Counted from the stretch's first letter, positions 10,295-18,602 are shown. The stretch: 45,166 nt of DNA from Actinomycetota bacterium (GCA_019347915.1 JAHWKL010000005.1:1-45166); one strand, 5' to 3'. Program-made: numbers and translations. Notes: generated by a model not told the origin, from the letters alone.

Positions 10295-12405
10295 TCCAGC
10301 TTCCGCAGCAGCACCACGGAGCGGGGGCCCACGGTCACCGGCTCACCCGCCTTGTAGAGCGGTGCCTCCACGTCGGGGACGAGCTCGGGCGGCAGGGCGG
10401 TGGTGGTGTCGAGCATGAGCTCCCAGCGGTCGCCCAGCGCCTTGGGCAGCTGGAAGTCGAGCGCCTCGAAGTGGGCGCTGAGCAGCACGATGAAGCTGTC
10501 GTCGACCACGTGCTCGCCCCGGGCGTCGGGGGTGACGATGGCCAGGCCGTTGAGGAACATCCCCAAGGCGGTGGCCGAGCCGTTCCAGTCGTCGTCGTCC
10601 AGCTCCTCGCCGTCCGGGCGGAACCAGGCGATGTCGGCCATGCCCCGCGCCTGGATGACCCGGCCGTCGAACCAGCGGCGGCGGCGGAACACCGGGTGCT
10701 GGCGCCGGAAGTTGATCAGCCAGCGGGTGTACTCGAGCAGGATCTCGTCGGCGTGCAACCAGTCGAACCAGGAGACTTCGTTGTCCTGGCAGTACCCGTT
10801 GTTGTTGCCCCCCTGCGAACGGCCGAGCTCGTCGCCTCCGAGCAGCATGGGCACGCCCTGGGAGAGCATGAGCGTGGCCAGGAAGTTGCGGCGCTGGCGG
10901 GCCCGCAGCTGGAGGATGTCGTCGTCGTCGGTGACGCCCTCGACGCCGCAGTTCCACGACCGGTTGTGGCTCTCGCCGTCGCGGTTTCCCTCCCCGTTGG
11001 CCTCGTTGTGCTTCTCGTTGAACGAGACCAGGTCGGTAAGGGGGAAGCCGTCGTGGGCGGTGACGAAGTTGATGCTGGCGCTGGGCCGGCGCCCGTTGGC
11101 GGCGTAGAGGTCGGGGCTGCCGGTGAGGCGGTAGGCGACCTCACCCAGGTGGGTGTGCTCACCGCGCCAGTAGTCGCGCATGGTGTCGCGGTACTTGCCG
11201 TTCCACTCCGACCACAGGGGCGGGAAGTTGCCGACCTGGTACCCGCCCTCGCCCACGTCCCACGGCTCGGCGATGAGCTTGACCTGACTGACCACAGGGT
11301 CCTGCTGGATGAGGTCGAAGAACGCCGACAGCCGGTCGACGTCGTGCAGCTCCCGGGCCAGGGCGGAGGCCAGGTCGAAGCGGAACCCGTCGACGTGCAT
11401 CTCGGTGACCCAGTAGCGCAAGCTGTCCATGATGAGCTGCAGCACGTGCGGGTGGCGCATGTTCATGGTGTTGCCCGTGCCGGTGTAGTCCATGTAGAAG
11501 CGACGGTCGTCGGGCACGAGGCGGTAGTAGGCGTTGTTGTCGATGCCCTTGAACGACAGCAGGGGACCGAGGTGGTTGCCCTCGGCGGTGTGGTTGTACA
11601 CCACGTCGAGGATGACCTCGATGCCGGCCTCGTGGAGGCGCATCACCATGGCCTTGAACTCCTGGACCTGCTGGCCGCGCATGCCCGCCGACGAGTACTC
11701 GTTGTGGGGCGCGAGGAAGCCGATCGAGTTGTAGCCCCAGTAGTTGCGCAGGCCGCGGTCGATCAGATGGGCGTCATGGACGAACTGGTGCACCGGCAGG
11801 AGCTCGACCGCAGTGATGCCGAGGCCCTGGAAGTGCTCGATGGCCTCGTTGGTGGCCAGGCCGGCGTAGGTGCCCCGCAGCTCCTCGGCGGTGTCGGGGT
11901 GGGTGATGGTGAAGCCCTTGACGTGCACCTCGTAGACCACGGTCTCGTGCCACGGCGTCCGCGGGGGTCGATCGTTGCCCCAGTCGAACCACGGGTTGAC
12001 CACCACCGCCCTGCCCACGAACGGAGCACTGTCGAGCTCGTTGGCCTCGCCCTCCGGATCGCCGAAGTGGTAGCCGAAGGCGGCTTCGTCGAACTGCGTC
12101 ACCCCGTCGACCGCCTTGGCGTAGGGGTCGAGCAGCAGCTTGTGGGGGTTGCAGCGGTGCCCGGCCCAGATGTCGCGCGGCCCGTGCACCCGGTAGCCGT
12201 AGCGCTGCCCCGGCCCGACGTTGGGCAGGTAGCCGTGCCAACAAAAGGCGGTCACCTCCGGTAGGGGAACGCGGGTCTCCTGGCCGGCGTCGTCGAACAG
12301 GCACAGCTCGACCTTCTCGGCGACCTCGGAGAACAGCGAGAAGTTGGTCCCCATGCCGTCGAAGGTCGCCCCGAGGGGGTACGGCTCACCGGGCCAGATC
12401 CTCAT
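10291..12405 (-). CDS. glgX: Glycogen debranching enzyme (GlgX/TreX)
   Basis: A 704-residue GH13 isoamylase-type enzyme that hydrolyses alpha-1,6 branches. It supplies linear maltodextrins to TreY and TreZ encoded just downstream. The N-terminal CBM48-like domain starts [26 protein letters not shown] (read across the domain edge). The barrel shows [44 protein letters not shown] (nucleophile Asp), [18 protein letters not shown] (Glu) and [14 protein letters not shown]. It also has the debranching-type [20 protein letters not shown] region. The ATG at 12405 is supported by a TAGCGT box 7 bases upstream, so the operon mRNA may be leaderless. It is divergent from the DtxR-like regulator, with about 128 bases between the starts. 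Confidence 0.95.
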   Translation of the reverse strand: MRIWPGEPYPLGATFDGMGTNFSLFSEVAEKVELCLFDDAGQETRVPLPEVTAFCWHGYLPNVGPGQRYGYRVHGPRDIWAGHRCNPHKLLLDPYAKAVDGVTQFDEAAFGYHFGDPEGEANELDSAPFVGRAVVVNPWFDWGNDRPPRTPWHETVVYEVHVKGFTITHPDTAEELRGTYAGLATNEAIEHFQGLGITAVELLPVHQFVHDAHLIDRGLRNYWGYNSIGFLAPHNEYSSAGMRGQQVQEFKAMVMRLHEAGIEVILDVVYNHTAEGNHLGPLLSFKGIDNNAYYRLVPDDRRFYMDYTGTGNTMNMRHPHVLQLIMDSLRYWVTEMHVDGFRFDLASALARELHDVDRLSAFFDLIQQDPVVSQVKLIAEPWDVGEGGYQVGNFPPLWSEWNGKYRDTMRDYWRGEHTHLGEVAYRLTGSPDLYAANGRRPSASINFVTAHDGFPLTDLVSFNEKHNEANGEGNRDGESHNRSWNCGVEGVTDDDDILQLRARQRRNFLATLMLSQGVPMLLGGDELGRSQGGNNNGYCQDNEVSWFDWLHADEILLEYTRWLINFRRQHPVFRRRRWFDGRVIQARGMADIAWFRPDGEELDDDDWNGSATALGMFLNGLAIVTPDARGEHVVDDSFIVLLSAHFEALDFQLPKALGDRWELMLDTTTALPPELVPDVEAPLYKAGEPVTVGPRSVVLLRKLE

Positions 12406-12412
12406 CGGGGCG

Positions 12413-12418
12413 ACGCTA
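12413..12418 (-). promoter_or_regulatory. Leaderless-type -10 box of glgX-treY-treZ
   Basis: On the minus strand TAGCGT (TANNNT) lies 7 bases before the glgX ATG. No Shine-Dalgarno sequence is needed or seen. Confidence 0.45.
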
Positions 12419-12521
12419 GCCGTCTCCGCCCGGCACGCCACCGCCCGCCCGACCGCCAGCGGAGGACCCAGCCGAAAACATCCAGAGCCCCTCGGGCGAG
12501 CCCGCACCTTGACCCCGTGGA

Positions 12522-12527
12522 TACGCT
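12522..12527 (+). promoter_or_regulatory. Leaderless-type -10 box of the DtxR-family gene
   Basis: TACGCT (TANNNT) lies 6 bases before the ATG at 12534. A TTGACC at 12509-12514 is only 7 bases away and cannot be its -35. Confidence 0.45.
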
Positions 12528-12533
12528 GTGGCC

Positions 12534-13211
12534 ATGCCCGTGCAAGAGTCGCGTACGGCCTTCGCGGAGTACTGCGAGGCCATCTTCGAGCTGCAAGAGG
12601 ACGATCTCGACGTCATCCAGGCCCGCATCGCCGACCGCCTCGACATCTCCCGGCCGGCCGTGTCCGAGATGATCCGGCGCATGGCCGCCGAGGGACTGGT
12701 CACCGTCGACGGTGGCATCCACCTCACCGACGAGGGCGTGGTGCTGGCCGAGCAGGTGGTGCGCCGCCACCGTCTGGCCGAGCGCTTCCTCACCGACGTG
12801 CTCGGTCTCAACTGGGCCGAGGCGCACCACGAAGCCGGCCGGTGGGAGCACGTGCTCAACGACAAGGTGGAGAAGGCCATGAACCGCCTGCTCGGTGGCC
12901 CCACCACCTGTCCTCACGGCAACCCCATCCCCGGCTCCGACTACACCGAGCCCGAGGTGGTCCCGTTGGCCGAGCTCGAGGTCGGGACGGTGTTCGCCGT
13001 GACCCGCATCCCCGAGGAGCTGGAGTTCACCCCGGGCGTGCTCGAGTTCCTCGAGGAGAATCTGGTGAAGCCGGGCATGTCGGGGACCCTCACCGCCGCC
13101 TCGCCCGACGGGACGGTCACCGTCAGCATCGAAGGGCGTCACGTGGGGATCGGGCCCTTCGCCGCCAGCCGGATCCTCGTGTCGCTCCCTGCCGGCGTGC
13201 CGGTGTCCTGA
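12534..13211 (+). CDS. DtxR/IdeR-family metal-dependent regulator
   Basis: A 225-residue metal-sensing repressor, the full-length class with winged helix (1-70), dimerisation/metal domain (to about 140) and C-terminal SH3-like domain. The HTH is [19 protein letters not shown]. The ancillary-site residues are kept ([12 protein letters not shown] and His98). The primary site is unusual: Gly102 takes the place of DtxR Cys102 in EAGRWEHV, while Glu105 and His106 remain. Glu12 sits where DtxR has Met10 and MntR has Asp8, and Glu15 matches MntR Glu11. The preferred metal (Fe or Mn) is therefore not obvious. The adjacent iron box and iron transporter suggest iron control. ATG 12534 is chosen on its -10 spacing; GTG 12528 is the alternative. 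Confidence 0.9.
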   Translation: MPVQESRTAFAEYCEAIFELQEDDLDVIQARIADRLDISRPAVSEMIRRMAAEGLVTVDGGIHLTDEGVVLAEQVVRRHRLAERFLTDVLGLNWAEAHHEAGRWEHVLNDKVEKAMNRLLGGPTTCPHGNPIPGSDYTEPEVVPLAELEVGTVFAVTRIPEELEFTPGVLEFLEENLVKPGMSGTLTAASPDGTVTVSIEGRHVGIGPFAASRILVSLPAGVPVS

Positions 13212-13269
13212 CGCGGTCCTTCACCGTCCGCCCCCGGCCCGCCGCGTTGACGAAGGTCGGGCGAGCGTC

Positions 13270-13288
13270 CTAAGTTAGGCCGCCCTAA
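13270..13288. promoter_or_regulatory. Iron box (DtxR/IdeR operator) before the iron transporter
   Basis: The 19 bases CTAAGTTAGGCCGCCCTAA match the DtxR/IdeR consensus TTAGGTTAGGCTAACCTAA at 14 of 19 positions. The core is TTAGG-N4-CCTAA. TAAGTT at 13271-13276 fits a -10 box, so a bound repressor would cover the promoter of the transporter genes. Confidence 0.7.
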
Positions 13289-13335
13289 CCGCCTCTGCCG
13301 GCGCTCGCCGGCGCCCGGCCCGACCCGGAGGTCCC

Positions 13336-14367
13336 ATGACCCGACGCCCCCTGGTCTCTCTGCTCGTGACGGTCACCGTGCTGCTCGCCGCCTGCGGCGG
13401 TTCCGGCGGCGACGGCGGGGGTGACGCCGCCAGCGAAGCTGCTCCCACCCTGACGGTCTACTCCGGCCGCAGCGAGGAGCTCGTGCGCCCGGTCATCGAG
13501 CAGTTCGAGGGCGAGACCGGCGTCCCGGTCCAGGTGCGCTACGGCGCCACTGCCGAGATGGCGGGGGCCATTCTCGAGGAAGGCGACAACTCACCGGCCG
13601 ACGTGTTCTTCGCCCAGGACGCCGGGGCGCTCGGGGCCCTGTCGTCGGAGGGCCGCTTCGCCCAGCTCGACGCCGGCACGCTCGAGCAGGTCGACCCGCA
13701 GTTCCGCTCGGTGAACGGCGACTGGGTGGGCGTGTCCGGGCGGGCGCGGGTGGCCGTCTACAACACGGCGCTGCTGAACGAGGGCGCCCTTCCCGATTCC
13801 ATCCTCGACTTCACCGATCCCAGCTGGAAGGGCCGGCTCGGTTGGGCGCCCACCAACGGCTCCTTCCAGGCCTTTGTGACGGCGCTGCGCGTCATCGAGG
13901 GCGAAACGAGAGCCCGCGAGTGGCTCGAAGGTATCCAGGCCAACGAGCCTAAGGTCTACGGTGGGAACACCGCCATCGTCCAGGCCGTGGCCGCGGGTGA
14001 GATCGACGCCGGATTCGTCAACCACTACTACCTGCACCGGGTGAAGGCCGAGAACCCAGACTTCCCCGCCGCCAACCACCTCTTCCCCGACGGCGACGTG
14101 GGGTCGCTGGTGAACGTGGCCGGGGTGGGCATCCTCGAAGGCTCCGACCAGCCGGACGAGGCCCGCCAGCTGGTGGAGTTCCTGCTCAGCGAGCCGGCGC
14201 AGCAGTACTTCTCGGCCGAGACGTTCGAGATCCCCCTCGTCGACGGGGTGGCGGCCGACCCCTCCCTTCCCCCGCTGGAGACGCTGCAGCAGCCGGACCT
14301 CGACCTGGCCCAGCTCTCGGACCTCGAGGGGACCCTCCGCCTGCTGACCGAGGTGGGCGTCATCTGA
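13336..14367 (+). CDS. Iron(III) ABC transporter substrate-binding lipoprotein
   Basis: A 343-residue class of periplasmic-type binding protein (FbpA/FutA-like) anchored as a lipoprotein. The signal peptide ends in LLAAC with the lipidated Cys20. The mature part shows LTVYSGRSEELVRPVIEQF, VRYGATAEMAGAI, SPADVFFAQDAGALGAL, RVAVYNTALL and GWAPTNGSFQAFVTALR. It also has DAGFVNHYYLHR, with the paired tyrosines that bind Fe3+ in this family. A strong Shine-Dalgarno (GGAGG, 13327-13331) precedes the ATG. The iron box upstream suggests repression when iron is plentiful. Its stop overlaps the predicted CTG start of the permease gene. Confidence 0.93.
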   Translation: MTRRPLVSLLVTVTVLLAACGGSGGDGGGDAASEAAPTLTVYSGRSEELVRPVIEQFEGETGVPVQVRYGATAEMAGAILEEGDNSPADVFFAQDAGALGALSSEGRFAQLDAGTLEQVDPQFRSVNGDWVGVSGRARVAVYNTALLNEGALPDSILDFTDPSWKGRLGWAPTNGSFQAFVTALRVIEGETRAREWLEGIQANEPKVYGGNTAIVQAVAAGEIDAGFVNHYYLHRVKAENPDFPAANHLFPDGDVGSLVNVAGVGILEGSDQPDEARQLVEFLLSEPAQQYFSAETFEIPLVDGVAADPSLPPLETLQQPDLDLAQLSDLEGTLRLLTEVGVI

Positions 14368-16043
14368 GGTCTCGAGGCGGGTCGGCGCCGAGCCGTGCCC
14401 TCGCCGCCGCCGGCCTGGCCGTCGCCCTGGTGGCGCTGCTGCCGGCCGGCTACCTCGCCGTGCGGGCGGCCGACGGCGGCCTCGACCGACTCCTCGCCAC
14501 CGTCGCCTCCGCTCGGACCCTCGAGCTGCTCGTGCGCACCGCCGGCCTGGCCGTGGCGGTGACGGTGACGTCGGTGGTCCTGGCCGTCCCCCTGGCGTGG
14601 CTGACGGTGCGCACCGACCTGCCCGGCCGCCGGGTGTGGGCCGTGCTCAGCGCCCTGCCCCTGGCCATCCCCACCTACATCGGCGCCTTCGCCTTCGTGG
14701 CCGCGCTGGGGCCGCGGGGCATGGTCCGCGACTGGCTGGCGCCGCTGGGCGTCGAGGAGCTGCCCTCCATCTACGGCTTTCCCGGCGCCTGGCTGGCGCT
14801 GACGCTGTTCAGCTACCCCTACGTGCTCCTCACCGTCCGCGCCGCGCTGCGCCGCCTCGACCCCAGCCTGGAGGAAGCCAGCCGCACGCTGGGCCGGGGG
14901 ACACGGGCCACGTTCTGGCACGTCACCCTGCCCCAGCTGCGCCCCTCGATCACTGCCGGCGCCCTGCTGGTCGCCCTCTACACCCTCAGCGACTTCGGGG
15001 CGGTGTCCCTGCTGCGGTTCGACTCGTTCACCCGGGTCATCTACGTGCAGTACCAGGCGTCACTCGACCGCTCGGCCGCCGCCAGCCTCGGCCTGGTGCT
15101 GGTGGCGTTGACCGTGGTGGTGCTGGCGGTCGAGACCCGGAGCCGGGGACGGGCGGCCTACCACCGCCTGCACGCCGGCGGCGGGCGGACGCCGCCGGTG
15201 AGCGCCCTCGGGCGATGGCGGTGGCCGGCGGCGCTGGCCTGCGGCGCCCTGGTGGGCGTCGCCCTGGTGATCCCCCTCGGCGTGGTCACCTACTGGCTGG
15301 TGCGCGGACTGGCCGCCGGCGAACCGCTCCGGCTCACCGCCACCCTGGTCGGCCACAGCCTCAGCGCCTCGGCCCTCGGCGCGGTGGCGTCGGTGGCCGC
15401 CGCCTGGCCCGTGGCCGTGCTCGCCGCCCGTCACCCGGGCCGGCTGTCCCGCCTGGTCGAGGGAGCGTCCTACGCCGGCTACGCCCTTCCCGGCGTGGTC
15501 GTCGCCCTGTCGCTGGTGTTCTTCGGCGCTCGGGTCGCCCCGGCGATCTACCAGACCCGGACCATGCTGGTGCTGGCCTACGTCGTGCTGTTCCTGCCCC
15601 AGGCAGTGGGGGCCATCCGCGCCTCGCTGCTCCAGGTCAACCCCTCCCTGGAAGAGGCCTCCCGCCTTCTGGGACGCTCGAAGGTGGCGACCACCTGGTC
15701 GGTGGTGCTGCCCCTGGTCCGTCCTGGCGCCCTGGCCGGGTCGGCGCTGGTCTTCCTCACCTGCATGAAGGAGCTGCCGGCCACGCTGCTGCTGGCCCCC
15801 ACCGGGTACCAGACCCTCGCCACCCAGGTGTGGAACGCCACCAGCGAGGCGTTCTTCGGCCGGGCGGCGGCGCCGGCGCTGGCCCTGGTGCTCCTGTCGG
15901 CACTGCCCATGGCCGTGCTCGTGCTGCGGGAGTCGGAGCGGGAGCCGGCGGCGCCGGCGACCGGAACCACGGGCTCGGGGCCACCGGAGCCGGACGAGGA
16001 GGCGCTGGCCGTCAGTGGTTGGAGGCCGGCACCGGCGTCGTGA
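14364..16043 (+). CDS. Iron(III) ABC transporter permease (two fused halves)
   Basis: An FbpB-type permease with about 12 transmembrane segments in two homologous halves. Each half carries an EAA loop that contacts the ATPase: EEASRTLGRGTRATFWHVTL and EEASRLLGRSKVATTWSVVL. The only standard start nearby is GTG 14430, which cuts transmembrane segment 1 in half. A CTG at 14364 overlaps the fbpA-like stop as CTGA and gives MRSRGGSAPSRALAAAGLAV, a normal N-terminus with basic residues before a full first segment. I therefore place the start there (559 residues), but GTG 14430 cannot be excluded. The last 32 bases overlap the convergent ATPase gene. Confidence 0.9.
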   Translation: MRSRGGSAPSRALAAAGLAVALVALLPAGYLAVRAADGGLDRLLATVASARTLELLVRTAGLAVAVTVTSVVLAVPLAWLTVRTDLPGRRVWAVLSALPLAIPTYIGAFAFVAALGPRGMVRDWLAPLGVEELPSIYGFPGAWLALTLFSYPYVLLTVRAALRRLDPSLEEASRTLGRGTRATFWHVTLPQLRPSITAGALLVALYTLSDFGAVSLLRFDSFTRVIYVQYQASLDRSAAASLGLVLVALTVVVLAVETRSRGRAAYHRLHAGGGRTPPVSALGRWRWPAALACGALVGVALVIPLGVVTYWLVRGLAAGEPLRLTATLVGHSLSASALGAVASVAAAWPVAVLAARHPGRLSRLVEGASYAGYALPGVVVALSLVFFGARVAPAIYQTRTMLVLAYVVLFLPQAVGAIRASLLQVNPSLEEASRLLGRSKVATTWSVVLPLVRPGALAGSALVFLTCMKELPATLLLAPTGYQTLATQVWNATSEAFFGRAAAPALALVLLSALPMAVLVLRESEREPAAPATGTTGSGPPEPDEEALAVSGWRPAPAS

Positions 16044-17094
16044 CCGTCGCCGACGAGTGCGGCGCCGGCCACGTCGCCGTCGGCGGCCCCACGTAGGACA
16101 CGCCGACCCGCTGGCCCCGCCCCACACCCGGCGCTCCCGCCACCCGGGCACGCAGGTGGAGACCACTGTCGAGGGCGATCTCGTAGACGCTGTCGTGGCC
16201 GTAGAACTCGACCACCTCCACCGCTCCCCCGTCGCCGGGACCGACCCGCAGCGACTCGGGCCGGACCAGCACCTGCACGGGGCCGGCGGCCTCGGCTGTC
16301 AAGGGCACGGCGCCGACCGCCGTGCGGGCCCAGGCGCCGTCGGCCTCTCCGGCCATGAGGTTGGCGTCGCCCACGAACGCCGCCACCCAGGCGGAGGCGG
16401 GCGAGGCGTAGAGCTCGGACGGTGCGCCCTGTTGCTCGACGGCGCCGTCCCGCAGGACCACCACCTCGTCGCCCAGGACGAACGCCTCCTCCTGATCGTG
16501 GGTGACGAACACCGTGGTGATCTCCAGCTCGGCGAGGAGGCGGTGCACCTCGGCCCGCACCTGCACGCGCAGCGAGGTGTCGAGGTTGGAGAACGGCTCG
16601 TCGAGCAGCAGCACCGACGGCCGGGGCGCCAGGGCCCGGGCCAGGGCGACGCGCTGCTGCTGGCCCCCCGAGAGCGTGCCCGGCGGTCGGCCGGCCAGGC
16701 CGGTCAGGCCCACCAGGGCCAGGGCTTCCTCGACCCGGCCCGACCGTCGCTCGGCCCGGGACAGGCCGTAACCGACGTTGGCCCCCACGTCGAGGTGGGG
16801 GAACAGGGCCCAGTCCTGGAAGACCATGCCGACCTGGCGCTGCTCCGGCGGCACCGACCCGCGGTCGGAGGTGAGGAGGCGCCCGCCCACCACGATCTCG
16901 CCGGCGTCGGGCGCCTCCAGGCCGGCGATGCTGCGCAGCAGCGTCGTCTTGCCGCACCCGCTCGGACCGAGCAGGGCGAGCACGCTCCCTGGCGCGGCCC
17001 GCAGCGAGACGTCACGCAGGGCGGCCACCGAGCCGAAGGTCTTGCTCAGCCCCCGAACCTCGACCTCGCCGCCGTTCGCCACACCGAACAGCAT
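16012..17094 (-). CDS. Iron(III) ABC transporter ATP-binding protein
   Basis: A 360-residue FbpC-type ATPase. Motifs: Walker A GPSGCGKTT, Q-loop VFQDWALFPHLDVG, signature LSGGQQQRVALARAL, Walker B LLLDEPFSNLD and switch His in VTHDQEEAF. A TOBE-type domain follows from about residue 245 (VQVLVRPESLRVGPGDGG ... VEFYGHDSVYEI), as in iron, spermidine and sulfate importers. The ATG at 17094 directly precedes LFGVANGGEVEVRGLSKTFG. It is the likely motor for the binding protein and permease encoded on the opposite strand. The genes are not in one operon: this gene converges on the permease gene and the two overlap by 32 bases. No iron box is seen before it. Confidence 0.92.
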   Translation of the reverse strand: MLFGVANGGEVEVRGLSKTFGSVAALRDVSLRAAPGSVLALLGPSGCGKTTLLRSIAGLEAPDAGEIVVGGRLLTSDRGSVPPEQRQVGMVFQDWALFPHLDVGANVGYGLSRAERRSGRVEEALALVGLTGLAGRPPGTLSGGQQQRVALARALAPRPSVLLLDEPFSNLDTSLRVQVRAEVHRLLAELEITTVFVTHDQEEAFVLGDEVVVLRDGAVEQQGAPSELYASPASAWVAAFVGDANLMAGEADGAWARTAVGAVPLTAEAAGPVQVLVRPESLRVGPGDGGAVEVVEFYGHDSVYEIALDSGLHLRARVAGAPGVGRGQRVGVSYVGPPTATWPAPHSSATVTTPVPASNH

Positions 17095-17172
17095 ATGGCG
17101 GGTCCCCGAACGGGATGAGGGCGGAGCTCCGACCATGGCCGGGGCCGGGGTCGGGGCCGGGGCGGGGCCACC

Positions 17173-17178
17173 TACGGT
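17173..17178 (+). promoter_or_regulatory. -10 box before the bioY uORF
   Basis: TACGGT (TANNNT) lies 7 bases before the GTG at 17186 and 33 bases before the bioY ATG. Confidence 0.4.
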
Positions 17179-17185
17179 AACGAGC

Positions 17186-17215
17186 GTGCCACCATCCCGG
17201 TCACACCGGTCATGA
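17186..17215 (+). CDS. Possible leaderless uORF coupled to bioY
   Basis: A nine-codon ORF, GTG to TGA, would encode MPPSRSHRS. Its stop overlaps the bioY start as ATGA (17212-17215), and its own start has a TANNNT box at leaderless spacing. It may deliver ribosomes to bioY by coupling. Sequence alone cannot show that it is translated. Confidence 0.3.
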   Translation: MPPSRSHRS

Positions 17216-17832
17216 CCACCACGAACCCCACCCTGGCCTGGGGCGGCGGCGCCTCCACCCTCGCCGACCTCCTTCCCCGGACCCGGGCCCGGACGGTGGC
17301 CCTGGTCGTGGACTTCGCCCTGCTGACCGCCGCCGCCGCCCAGGTCACCATCCCGCTGCCGTGGACCCCGGTCCCGGTGACGGGCCAGACCTTTGCCGTG
17401 CTGCTGGCCGGTGCCACGCTGGGCTGGCGGGCCGGCGGGGCCAGCCAACTGCTCTACGTGGCCCTCGGGGCCGTGGGCCTGCCCTTCTACGCCGACGGGA
17501 CCAGCGGCTGGCAGGTCGCCACCGGCGCCACCGGGGGCTACCTGGTGGGCTTCGTCGTGGCCGCCGCCCTGGTGGGGCTGCTGGCCGAGCACCGCCAGGA
17601 CCGCACCGTGTTGACCTCCATCCCGGCCATGCTGGCGGGCACCGCGGTGATCTACCTGCTCGGGGTCACCTGGCTGGCCTTCGTGCTCGACGCCGACGCC
17701 ACCACCGCCCTGACCAAGGGCCTGCTCCCGTTCGTCATCGGCGACGCGGTGAAGCTCGTCGCCGCCGGCCTCCTGCTCCCCGCCGCCTGGCGTCTGGCCG
17801 GCCGGTCGCAGGGGGACGGCCCCACCGACTAA
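17212..17832 (+). CDS. bioY: Biotin transporter substrate component BioY
   Basis: A 206-residue S component of an ECF vitamin importer with about six membrane segments. Motifs typical of BioY are AAQVTIPLPWTPVPVTGQTF, LAGATLGWRAGGASQLLYVA, GAVGLPFYADG and GATGGYLVGFVVAA, plus the conserved FVIGDAVKLVAAGLLLP segment near the end. It binds biotin in the membrane and works with EcfA/EcfT, whose genes are not in this window, or alone. The start overlaps a possible nine-codon uORF. Downstream, CCCCTGCAGGGG (17846-17857) is a 12-base palindrome that may help termination. The gene is divergent from the iron transporter ATPase. Confidence 0.93.
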   Translation: MTTTNPTLAWGGGASTLADLLPRTRARTVALVVDFALLTAAAAQVTIPLPWTPVPVTGQTFAVLLAGATLGWRAGGASQLLYVALGAVGLPFYADGTSGWQVATGATGGYLVGFVVAAALVGLLAEHRQDRTVLTSIPAMLAGTAVIYLLGVTWLAFVLDADATTALTKGLLPFVIGDAVKLVAAGLLLPAAWRLAGRSQGDGPTD

Positions 17833-17896
17833 AGGCGCTTCGGGGCCCCTGCAGGGGGGTGCCGTCCGGGCGGGCGCGCACCATCGCCAGAAGTGA

Positions 17897-17926
17897 TTGT
17901 GAAAACTCTCACGATCCCTCTAACAT
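17897..17926 (+). promoter_or_regulatory. Promoter of the 181-residue hypothetical gene
   Basis: TTGTGA (17897-17902), an 18-base spacer and TAACAT (17921-17926) form a plausible -35/-10 pair. The leader would be about 70 bases and ends in a GGAGA Shine-Dalgarno before the ATG at 18001. Confidence 0.5.
17898..17913. promoter_or_regulatory. CRP-family operator-like site
   Basis: TGTGA-AAACTC-TCACG matches the CRP/GlxR consensus TGTGA-N6-TCACA at nine of ten fixed positions. It overlaps the predicted -35 of the 181-residue gene, a position that would suit repression. The binding protein is not encoded in the window. Confidence 0.4.
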
Positions 17927-18000
17927 GGACCAGGTCGGATACGACGTCCTCCGGACGCGGTCCGTCGCCCCCCGCCCGAACGCACCCCGGAGAAACCCCC

Positions 18001-18546
18001 ATGCCAGTCGATGTACCGACGCGCGCCCAGCGACGACGACCGGTCCCGTGGTCGCGCCGACGCGAGCCGCGCCGCCCCGCCGCCGCTCAGGCCGTCCCTC
18101 GCCGTCCCGGCGTCTCCTTCGAGAGCCCCGACCCCGCCGCCCTGGTGGCCGACCTCGAGGCCAGCGACCGCTTCTGCCGCGACACCACCATGGGCCGGCT
18201 GTACCACCCCAACCGGGTCTCCTACCGTGAGATCTCCTCCCACGACAGCCTGCACGTGAGCGTGGGCGAGGGGAACCAGGTGTCGGCCCACGTCGACCGT
18301 CACTCGCCGTTGGCCACCACCAGGTGCAGCGGACCGGAGTGCCGCTACTCGCTGCTGCGCATCGCCGCCCACAACGTCTCGGGGATGGCCGCCGACATGT
18401 GGCGGGTCATCCGCGGGCGCCCCGACGAGGAGCGCGCCGAGGGCGGCGCCGACGAGCTCCCCGTGGACCAGCACGCCCTCCTCCGGGCCGCCGCCCCACC
18501 GGATGAGGTGGTGACCGGCGACCCCGCCGCCGGGCCCCGGGCCTAG
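18001..18546 (+). CDS. Hypothetical protein, 181 residues
   Basis: I do not recognise this family. The start is the ATG after a GGAGA-type ribosome site. Residues 1-40 are Arg/Pro-rich and probably disordered. The conserved-looking core (about 45-140) holds FESPDPAALVADLEASDRFC, RDTTMGRLYHPNRVSYREI, ADMWRVIRGR and a CSGPECRYSLLRIAAHN stretch with two closely spaced cysteines. No signal peptide or membrane segment is visible. The three cysteines (FC, CSGPEC) and several histidines might bind a metal, but that is only a possibility. It stands alone behind its own promoter and a CRP-like site, which suggests control by cyclic-nucleotide or redox status rather than by its neighbours. Confidence 0.6.
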   Translation: MPVDVPTRAQRRRPVPWSRRREPRRPAAAQAVPRRPGVSFESPDPAALVADLEASDRFCRDTTMGRLYHPNRVSYREISSHDSLHVSVGEGNQVSAHVDRHSPLATTRCSGPECRYSLLRIAAHNVSGMAADMWRVIRGRPDEERAEGGADELPVDQHALLRAAAPPDEVVTGDPAAGPRA

Positions 18547-18590
18547 CCGAGGCCGGACGGTGGCAACCTGGGCCACGGCCGTGCCGGCCG

Positions 18591-18596
18591 TAGGCT
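18591..18596 (+). promoter_or_regulatory. Leaderless-type -10 box of the HMA-domain gene
   Basis: TAGGCT (TANNNT) lies 6 bases before the ATG at 18603. Confidence 0.45.
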
Positions 18597-18602
18597 GGGA
18601 AG

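Noticed and set aside
7787-10357. 856-codon open frame antisense to treY
   Set aside because: Its protein is a Val/Gly/His-rich mirror of the treY codons with no domain; the opposite strand encodes a complete TreY.
10282-12264. 660-codon open frame antisense to glgX
   Set aside because: It has the same mirror composition and no motif; glgX on the other strand is complete.
12509-12514. TTGACC as the -35 of the dtxR-like gene
   Set aside because: Only 7 bases separate it from the TACGCT box, far too short for a sigma-70 promoter.
13591-14079. Antisense ORF over the iron-binding protein gene
   Set aside because: It lies wholly within a well supported lipoprotein gene and has no family motif.
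17833-18000. Riboswitch near bioY
   Set aside because: No conserved riboswitch core is recognisable; the sequence is explained by a palindrome, a CRP-like site and a promoter.
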